Shown piece after piece: positions 30,297-36,088 of a stretch of DNA of 36,088 nt (its first letter is position 1; each line of letters starts with the position of its first letter). A program made the position numbers and the translations under genes. The notes under the pieces were generated by a model. The model was given only the letters and a program-made list of their open reading frames with translations, did not search any database and was not told the origin of the DNA. The DNA lies in NCBI GenBank assembly GCA_027451345.1, contig DAIDJO010000097.1:1-36088 (forward strand), written 5' to 3'. Origin of the DNA: Solirubrobacterales bacterium. GTDB lineage: Bacteria > Actinomycetota > Thermoleophilia > Solirubrobacterales > Solirubrobacteraceae.

Positions 30297-31820
30297 ATGG
30301 CCCAGATGACGCGCGGTGAGGCGGTCGAGCACGTCGACGTGCTGATCATCGGCGCGGGCATCTCCGGGATCGGGTGCGCCCACTACCTGCAGCGACACCA
30401 TCCCGAGCGCCGGTACCGGATCCTCGAGGCGCGCGAGCGGATCGGCGGGACCTGGGACCTCTTCCGCTATCCCGGGATCCGCTCCGACTCGGACCTGCAC
30501 ACGTTCGGCTTCGAGTTCAAGCCGTGGGTGAGCGAGAACGCGATCGCCGACGGCGCCGAGATCCTCGAGTACCTGCGCGAGGCCGCGCGCGAGGAGGGCA
30601 TCGACCAGCACATCCGCACCGGGCATCGGGTCACCGCCGCCTCCTGGTCCTCGGCCGACGCCTGCTGGTGGGTCACCGTCCAGCGCCACGGGGCGCCGCC
30701 GCTGCGCATGAGCGCGAGCTGGATCTTCGCCGGGACGGGGTACTACCGCTACGACGGCGGCTACCTGCCGGAGCTGCCCGGCCTGCCGGCGTTCGCCGGC
30801 CGGGTCGTGCACCCCCAGCGGTGGCCGCAGAACCTCGACCATGCCGGCAAGCGGGTGCTGATCGTGGGCAGCGGAGCCACCGCCGTGACGCTCGTGCCGG
30901 CCATGGCGCGGACGGCCGCGCACGTGACGATGCTCCAGCGCTCCCCGAGCTACGTGATGTCGATCCCGCGCCGCGACGCCCTCGCCATGCGGCTGCAGCG
31001 CCGGCTGGGGCCGGAGCGTGGTTACGCCTGGACGCGGCGCAAGAACATCCTGCTGCAGACGGGCCTCTACCAGTTCTGCCAGCGGTTTCCCCGCCAGGCG
31101 CGGCGCCTGATCCGCCGCCTGACCGCCCAGCAGCTGCCGCCGGGCTATCCGGTCGATCTCCACTTCAATCCGCGCTATGACCCGTGGGACCAGCGCCTCT
31201 GCTTCGTGCCGGGCGGCGACCTGTTCCGGTCGATCCGGGAGGGACGGGCGTCGGTGGTCACCGACGAGATCGAGACGTTCACCGCCACGGGGGTGCGGCT
31301 CGCCTCCGGGCAGGAGCTCGAGGCCGACATCGTCGTCACCGCCACGGGGCTGCGCCTGCAGGTCTTCGGGGGCATCGCGCTCGACCTCGACGGCCGCCCC
31401 GTCGACATCAGCCGCCGGGTGGCCTTCCGCGGCATGATGCTCGACGGCGTCCCGAACCTCGCCTTCCTGATCGGGTACACCAACGCCAGCTGGACGCTGA
31501 AGGTCGGTCTCGTGTGCGAGCACCTGTGCCGCCTGCTCTCCCACATGGACGAGCTCGGGGCCGACACGTGCGTCGCCGAGCTCCCGTACCCGAACCTGCC
31601 GACGCGCCCGCTCCTCGACTTCCAGGCCGGGTACGTCCAGCGGTCCCTGCACGAGCTGCCGCGGCAGGGGACGCACTCGCCCTGGCAGCTCCCGATGAGC
31701 TACCGGACGGATGCACGGGTGCTGGGCGGGCCGATCGAGCACCGCAACCTGCACTTCTCCCGGGTGCGGGAGATCGAGCCCGACGATCAGGCGCTGACGG
31801 CGACGAGCCTGACCGTCTGA
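30297..31820 (+). CDS. flavin-containing monooxygenase (Baeyer-Villiger type)
   Basis: The 507-residue FAD/NADPH enzyme opens with VLIIGAGISGIGCAHYL (FAD site), then ILEARERIGGTWDLFRYPGIRSDSDLHTFGFEF (BVMO family). The second dinucleotide motif is VLIVGSGATAVTLVPAM, and the fingerprint-like region lies around HPQRWPQNLDHAGK. The C-terminal half has DIVVTATGLRLQVFGG. It likely adds one oxygen to ketones or sulfides, like EthA. Start is the ATG at 30297; the frame is open upstream through the aminotransferase. It overlaps the convergent protease gene by 34 bp. Confidence 0.9.
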   Translation: MAQMTRGEAVEHVDVLIIGAGISGIGCAHYLQRHHPERRYRILEARERIGGTWDLFRYPGIRSDSDLHTFGFEFKPWVSENAIADGAEILEYLREAAREEGIDQHIRTGHRVTAASWSSADACWWVTVQRHGAPPLRMSASWIFAGTGYYRYDGGYLPELPGLPAFAGRVVHPQRWPQNLDHAGKRVLIVGSGATAVTLVPAMARTAAHVTMLQRSPSYVMSIPRRDALAMRLQRRLGPERGYAWTRRKNILLQTGLYQFCQRFPRQARRLIRRLTAQQLPPGYPVDLHFNPRYDPWDQRLCFVPGGDLFRSIREGRASVVTDEIETFTATGVRLASGQELEADIVVTATGLRLQVFGGIALDLDGRPVDISRRVAFRGMMLDGVPNLAFLIGYTNASWTLKVGLVCEHLCRLLSHMDELGADTCVAELPYPNLPTRPLLDFQAGYVQRSLHELPRQGTHSPWQLPMSYRTDARVLGGPIEHRNLHFSRVREIEPDDQALTATSLTV

Positions 31821-34528
31821 CCGGGCCGCAGCGCGACCTGCAGCTCGATGGGGCGGCGCAGGACCACGGCCGCCGAGCCCGACCGGACCGTGCGACCGGA
31901 GAGCAGGTAGGCCCACACGCGCACGCGTGCGGCGCTCGCCGGTGAGACGGCGAGCGTCAGGCGGCCACCGCGCTCATCGACCACCCGCACCTGGGCGAGC
32001 GGGCGTCCCGTCGTCCCGCGGATCACCGTGACGGCGGCGGCGCGCCCCCGGGCGGCGAGGCCGATCGAGCCGGCCGTGGCCGCGGCGATCGGCCCGATCC
32101 AGCGCGTCGTGGTCCGGCGGCGGGTGCGCCCGGGAGCGGTCCGGGGCATCTCCGTGACCACCTTGATGTACCGGCCGCGATCGAGCAGCCCGGGTCGATA
32201 GACCCTCGCCCCGTGGGTCGGGATCAGCCGACAGGAGCGCGCGCAGCGGAAGAAGCGGACCCTCGTTCCGGTCCTCGCGCCGGAGATCGGGTCGCCGAGG
32301 GTGGGGGTCGAGCCGACCGTGGTGGTGCCGGTGCCCGTGGTGGTGCCGGTGCCCGGGGTGGTGCCGGTCCCGGATCCGCCGGGGGCCGTGCCGGCCGGGG
32401 CCGTGCCGGTCGGGGCGCTGCCGGTCGGGGCGCTGCCCGGAGTGGAGCCGGTCGCGGCCGAGCCGGTGCTCGAGCCGGTGCTCGAGCCGGCGGTCGAGCC
32501 GGCGGTGGTCGAGCCGGCGCCCGTCGGCGCGGGCGCCACCGGTCCGAGCACCGCCGAGGTGAGCGTCGTCGAGCCGGCCGCGTTGCTCTCGCTCACCAGC
32601 ACGCGCAGGTAGCGGCCGACGTCGGCGGAGGTGAGTGGCTGGGAGGCGCCCGTGCCGACGCTCGTCCATGGGCCGCCGCTCGCGGTCGATTCCTGCCACT
32701 GGTCACTCGGCGCCGAGTTGCAACTCTGGTTGTTCCAGCCGGTCTCGGCGACGAGGGTCTGTCCGGCGACGGGCGACCCGCTGATGACGGGGGCGGAGGC
32801 GGCCGACGGCGGCGCCTCGCCGGAGGCCGTGGTGAACGAGCTCTGGTAGCTCGTCGCCGAACCGCTCTGGTTGGTGGCGAGCAGTTCGTAGTCGTAGGTC
32901 GTACTCGCGGCGAGCCCGCAGAGGGCGGTCTGCACCGGCTGCAGCGCCGCTCCGGTCACCACGGTCGCGGCCGTGCCCGCCGGGTTGGACGACTGACCGG
33001 CGGGCCAGTAGCGCCACTCATACGTCGTCGCCTCCCCGTTCGGGTAGAGGCCGCCGGCGAGGGTGACGTCGTTGCCGTTGACGTGCACGGCCGACTCCCC
33101 GCCCGTGCCGGGACCGCCGGTGGTCAGCTCGCCCCCCGGGGACCCGTTGCCGGACGGCCCGTCCCAGCCGGGAGCGGCGGTGCAGATCAGGGACCAGCCG
33201 GTCGGACAGGTTCCATCGGAGCCGGAGGTGATGTCGTTGAGGAGGGAGGCGCTCTGATACGCCCACGCCGGCGTCGTGCCGGCCACGCCGGTGAGTGCCT
33301 CGATCGCCGCGGTCAGTGGCGTGGCGAGGCTCGTCCCACCGACGATGCACCAGTGGCTCGTCGTGCCGCAGCCCTCGCCGCCGGGCTCCGAGTCATAGAT
33401 CTCGAGCCCCGTGTTCGGGTCCCCGTCGGCCGAGACGTCGTTGTAGGCGCGCCCGGAGCACCCGGTCGTGAGCCCGACCTGATAGACGGGCACGCCCTGG
33501 GAGGTGTCGCAGCCGGACTCGGTGCCGCACGTCCCGGCACCGCACGCCTGCTGACTCCACGTCGACTCGTCGAACCCTCGCGGCACCGACGGGTCGGCGG
33601 TCAGCGACGTCCCGCCGACGGCCGTCACGCTCGGCAGCGCTGCGGGATACCCGACGTTCGGCCCGGGGTAGGAGGAGTCGCCGGCCGCGGCGAGGATGGC
33701 GGCGGAGGAGATCGAGCTGTAGGGGGACGCGTTGGCCGATGCGGCGGGCGGGACGTCGGAGCCCCAGCTCAACGAGATCTGGTTGGCGCCGAGCGCGGCC
33801 GCGGTCGAGACCGCCGTCTCGAGGTCGGGCTGGCCACCGGAATCGTCGGTCGTCGCTTCGACCATCAGGATGCGGCAGAGCGGGCAGAGCGCCGACACGG
33901 CGTCGAGATCGAGCGACTCCTCGACGTTCCAGGAGCCGGTCTCATCGTGGAGGTTCCCGGGGAGATTCGTCGTCTGTCCATTCTGGTTGACGAGCTCGAA
34001 GCAGCTCGTGGTCGTCGAGCCGCCGCAGGTGGGCAGCGAGGGCAGGCCGTTGGCGCTGCGGAACTGCTCCATGTCGGTGTACGCCGTCGGGTCCCCGTAC
34101 GCGTCGACGATCGCCACCGTGTCGCCCGCGCCGCGGTTGGCCGCCAGCCACGTCACGTCGTAGGCGGACTGGAGGAACGCGGCGGTGTACGGGCTCGGGG
34201 CGGAGGTGGCCGCGGCGACGGGAGTCACGTTCGCGCTCGGGGACGCGGCCGGCGCGTACAGGGGAGCCACGGGCCGGCCGTCGGTCCGGACCGCGAGCAC
34301 CCGGGCGTAGCAGCGGATCCGGCCCGCCGGCACGTTCCCGCACGCCGCCCGGCTCGTGAGCTGGCTCGCGGGGTAGCCCGTCGCTCGCTGCAGCTGGCTG
34401 GCGGTCCGCTGCGCCGCCTGGACGGGCGCGGCCGTTGCGGCGGCCGCGCCTGCGCCGGCCGTGGCGAGGCAGGTGGCGAGGAGCGTCGCCGTCAGGCGCC
34501 CGGCGGTGTGTCCTGGGGAACGGAGCAT
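31787..34528 (-). CDS. secreted sedolisin-type (S53) serine-carboxyl protease
   Basis: The 913-residue product has a signal peptide (about 1-38), a short propeptide, and an S53 catalytic domain (about 112-470): catalytic Glu203/Asp207 in NVEESLDLD, oxyanion Asp284 in AAGDSSYP, and Ser400 in VGGTSLATP; a GWDGPSGNG loop is the Ca site. Then come two beta-sandwich (fibronectin/Ig-like) domains (about 485-665), a Thr/Gly/Ser linker (about 670-745) and a C-terminal part of unknown function. Only about 75 residues separate the signal from the catalytic core, less than the usual S53 pro-domain (about 170-200). It should digest extracellular protein under acidic conditions. The ATG at 34528 lacks a clear Shine-Dalgarno. 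Confidence 0.85.
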   Translation of the reverse strand: MLRSPGHTAGRLTATLLATCLATAGAGAAAATAAPVQAAQRTASQLQRATGYPASQLTSRAACGNVPAGRIRCYARVLAVRTDGRPVAPLYAPAASPSANVTPVAAATSAPSPYTAAFLQSAYDVTWLAANRGAGDTVAIVDAYGDPTAYTDMEQFRSANGLPSLPTCGGSTTTSCFELVNQNGQTTNLPGNLHDETGSWNVEESLDLDAVSALCPLCRILMVEATTDDSGGQPDLETAVSTAAALGANQISLSWGSDVPPAASANASPYSSISSAAILAAAGDSSYPGPNVGYPAALPSVTAVGGTSLTADPSVPRGFDESTWSQQACGAGTCGTESGCDTSQGVPVYQVGLTTGCSGRAYNDVSADGDPNTGLEIYDSEPGGEGCGTTSHWCIVGGTSLATPLTAAIEALTGVAGTTPAWAYQSASLLNDITSGSDGTCPTGWSLICTAAPGWDGPSGNGSPGGELTTGGPGTGGESAVHVNGNDVTLAGGLYPNGEATTYEWRYWPAGQSSNPAGTAATVVTGAALQPVQTALCGLAASTTYDYELLATNQSGSATSYQSSFTTASGEAPPSAASAPVISGSPVAGQTLVAETGWNNQSCNSAPSDQWQESTASGGPWTSVGTGASQPLTSADVGRYLRVLVSESNAAGSTTLTSAVLGPVAPAPTGAGSTTAGSTAGSSTGSSTGSAATGSTPGSAPTGSAPTGTAPAGTAPGGSGTGTTPGTGTTTGTGTTTVGSTPTLGDPISGARTGTRVRFFRCARSCRLIPTHGARVYRPGLLDRGRYIKVVTEMPRTAPGRTRRRTTTRWIGPIAAATAGSIGLAARGRAAAVTVIRGTTGRPLAQVRVVDERGGRLTLAVSPASAARVRVWAYLLSGRTVRSGSAAVVLRRPIELQVALRPGQTVRLVAVSA
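32310..32530. repeat. low-complexity repeats encoding a Thr/Gly/Ser/Pro linker
   Basis: Tandem GC-rich units of 15-18 bp (for example around 32319-32370 and 32385-32440) and a short GTGCTCGAGCCG repeat (about 32464-32490) encode the flexible linker between the Ig-like and C-terminal domains of the protease. Confidence 0.7.
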
Positions 34529-34853
34529 GGAGGGATCCGGAGGGGGTATCGACCGGCACGCGCGGCAACCCGAGCGGGCGGGCCGATTCTGCCCGGCTAC
34601 ATGGACGTCTGATCGGCGGGCGCGACGCCGGATCGGCGTGCGGGACCTCTCGCCCGCGGGGCCCCTGGCCGGCCCCCGCGCGGGAGCGAGGGTCGCTGCG
34701 GGCGTCCGCGGCGGATGACAGCGCGGTCAGAAAGGTCAAGCTTTGCCGTGCTGCGCCGATGAGGCCCCGAGGAGTGAACGGCTACGCAGGCCGCAGTCCG
34801 CACCGGGGCGGGCGGTCGCCGCAGTCGCGTGCCGCGCGCTCAGATGTCGAGCG
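34529..34853. promoter_or_regulatory. divergent intergenic region of about 325 bp
   Basis: This region separates the protease (-) from the EAL-HDOD gene (+). The plus side holds a sigma-28-type promoter (listed separately). On the minus side I cannot find a clear promoter. No ORF in it looks coding, and no riboswitch consensus is convincing. Confidence 0.5.
34736..34762 (+). promoter_or_regulatory. sigma-28 (FliA/WhiG)-type promoter
   Basis: TCAAGCTT (34736-34743), an 11-nt spacer and GCCGATGA (34755-34762) closely match the sigma-28 family consensus TAAAGTTT-N11-GCCGATAA. The predicted start is near 34769, giving a leader of about 85-105 nt before the EAL-HDOD gene. Confidence 0.6.
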
Positions 34854-36088
34854 ATGCCCGGGAGTGGGAACAGCGTGTCAGGAGGTTCCGAGGTCTTCAT
34901 CGGGCGTCAGCCCATCTTCGACCGGGGACAGCGGGTGGTGGGCTACGAGATCCTCTTCCGTGCGGAGGACGCCGGGCCGGCCGGTCAGCTGGACGCGGAG
35001 ATCGCCACCGCCACGGTCGTCCTCAACGCCCTCACCGAGCTCGGCCTCGAACGGATCGTCGGGTCGCACCGGGCCTGGATCAACCTCTCGCGCGAATCGG
35101 TCCTGAGCGGGATCGCGGCGATCCTGCCCGCGGCGGTGGCGGGCTTCGAGCTGCTCGAGGGACAGGAGATCGACGACGAGCTCGTCGAGGGGGTGGCCGA
35201 GCTCCGGGAGCTCGGCTACCCGATCGCGCTCGATGATTTCGAGTTCGCGCCGGAGTACGAGCCCCTGCTCGAGAGCGTGGACGTCGTCAAGCTGGATTTC
35301 CTCGCCCTCGGGATGACGCGGTTCGCGGCGGAGGTCGAGCGGCTGAAGGCCTATCCGGTGAAGATCCTGGCCGAGAAGGTCGAGGACGCGAACGCCCATC
35401 AGTACTGCCTCGCGCTCGGCTGCGATCTCTTTCAGGGCTTCTTCTACAAGAAGCCGGAGCTGCTGCGGCGCCCCCGCATCGAGCTCACGACCGGCTCGAT
35501 CCTCCAGGTGATCTCGGCCCTGCAGAACCCGGACCTCGAGTTCGAGGAACTCGAGCCGCTGATCGCCCACGATCTGCCGCTCAGCCTGCGCCTGCTGCGC
35601 TACATCAACTCGGCCTTCTTCTCCCTGCGCCAGGAGGTGACCTCGGTTCGCCAGGCTCTGGTCCTGCTCGGGATGGAGAACGTTCGGCGCTGGGCGACGC
35701 TCACCGTGATGGGGAGCATCGAGGGCAAGACGCCGGAGCTGACCTCGACGGCGCTCATCCGGGCTCGCTTCTGTGAGCTCGCCGGCCAGGCGGCCGGCCT
35801 GGACGGGCCGGGCCTCTTCACGCTCGGGATGTTCTCGCTGCTCGACGCGATGCTCGACGCCTCGCTGGAGGAGGTGGCGGCGGAGCTCCCCTTCCCGGAG
35901 CAGATGCGCCGCGCACTGCTCACGCACGAGGGTCCGATGGGTCGCATCCTCGACGCCGTGACCTCGCTGGAGAGCGGCTACTTCGGCGACGCCAAGCTGC
36001 TCGTGCCGAGCGCCGGCGAGCTGTACGTGCAGTCGCTGCTCTGGGCCCAGGAGGCGTCGGGCGCGCTGTTTGACTCGATCGCCGGCGG
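34854..36088 (+). CDS. EAL-HDOD signalling protein (YuxH-like), 3'-incomplete
   Basis: The frame runs from ATG 34854 (or GTG 34875, with GGGAG upstream) off the window end, at least 411 codons. The N-terminal EAL domain (about 15-205) shows GYEILFRA (EAL position), WINLS, FELLEGQEI, ALDDFEFAPE, VVKLDF, ILAEKVED and LFQGFFYKKP, keeping most metal-binding residues though the DDFGTG loop is DDFEFA. The HDOD domain follows (LQVISALQNPDLEF, LPLSLRLLRYINSAFFSLRQEVTSVRQALVLLGMENVRRW). Such proteins link c-di-GMP with motility or development, fitting the sigma-28 promoter. Catalytic activity is uncertain. Confidence 0.9.
   Translation, partial: MPGSGNSVSGGSEVFIGRQPIFDRGQRVVGYEILFRAEDAGPAGQLDAEIATATVVLNALTELGLERIVGSHRAWINLSRESVLSGIAAILPAAVAGFELLEGQEIDDELVEGVAELRELGYPIALDDFEFAPEYEPLLESVDVVKLDFLALGMTRFAAEVERLKAYPVKILAEKVEDANAHQYCLALGCDLFQGFFYKKPELLRRPRIELTTGSILQVISALQNPDLEFEELEPLIAHDLPLSLRLLRYINSAFFSLRQEVTSVRQALVLLGMENVRRWATLTVMGSIEGKTPELTSTALIRARFCELAGQAAGLDGPGLFTLGMFSLLDAMLDASLEEVAAELPFPEQMRRALLTHEGPMGRILDAVTSLESGYFGDAKLLVPSAGELYVQSLLWAQEASGALFDSIAG

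Noticed and set aside
32213-34612. 799-codon plus-strand open frame
   Set aside because: Antisense to the S53 protease, whose catalytic motifs and signal peptide are clear. The shadow is Arg/Gly-rich.
34529-34853. Riboswitch (c-di-GMP or c-di-AMP type) in the gap before the EAL-HDOD gene or protease
   Set aside because: A CAAAGC-like string is present on the minus strand, but the flanking conserved stems of known c-di-GMP or c-di-AMP aptamers are not.

Overview
This is a contiguous, very GC-rich chromosomal segment with about 41 supportable protein genes and one tRNA. GC-rich third codon positions, many GTG/TTG starts, an F420-type LLM oxidoreductase, a DUF6458 small membrane protein, a DUF2269 protein and an actinobacterial gas-vesicle operon all point to Actinomycetota. 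A deep lineage such as Thermoleophilia/Solirubrobacterales is my best guess, but that is inference from gene style. I see no insertion sequence, prophage, CRISPR array or replication origin.

Layout. 1-6.3 kb: a divergent S-adenosylhomocysteine-hydrolase homologue, a small secreted protein, a gap of about 520 bp with hairpins, a DUF7668-like protein, a zinc alcohol dehydrogenase, a divergent methyltransferase/SDR pair, and tRNA-Thr(GGT). 6.3-7 kb: a weakly coding, apparently decayed stretch. 7-13.1 kb: mainly plus-strand metabolic and membrane genes (GlpQ-type membrane domain protein, F420 oxidoreductase, SDR, an unknown 380-residue protein, a PYROXD2/CrtI-like FAD oxidoreductase, DUF2269). 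13.1-15.8 kb: a MetE-C-like methyltransferase, DUF6458, a DsbA/FrnE-like protein and a GRAM/PH-like protein.

15.8-22.1 kb is a metal-homeostasis island. A DtxR/MntR-type regulator is divergent from an Nramp-related transporter with altered metal-site motifs and a tiny downstream membrane protein. Next comes a complete ZnuABC-type transporter operon (binding protein, ATPase, two permeases) divergent from a Fur/Zur-type regulator, with a Zur-like inverted repeat between them.

22.2-29.1 kb is a gas-vesicle operon. It starts behind a good sigma-B-type promoter with three unrecognised small genes carrying hydrophobic segments and charged or Ser/Arg/Gly-rich tails. An SRPBCC protein follows, then gvpA (with an unusual tail of about 110 residues), gvpF, gvpG, gvpO, gvpJ, gvpL, gvpS/M-like, a third gvpF/L, gvpK, and an unknown 79-residue protein built from an internal repeat. 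gvpN is absent from the window. Most genes overlap by 1-4 nt, implying translational coupling.

29.1-36.1 kb: a PLP aminotransferase, a Baeyer-Villiger-type flavin monooxygenase, a large secreted sedolisin (S53) protease, and a 3'-incomplete EAL-HDOD protein behind a strong match to a sigma-28/WhiG promoter. Several genes appear to have leaderless promoters (a -10 box 6-9 nt before the start codon, no Shine-Dalgarno). The most novel points are the gas-vesicle accessory genes and tailed GvpA, the Nramp variant with its micro-ORF, and the two alternative-sigma promoters.
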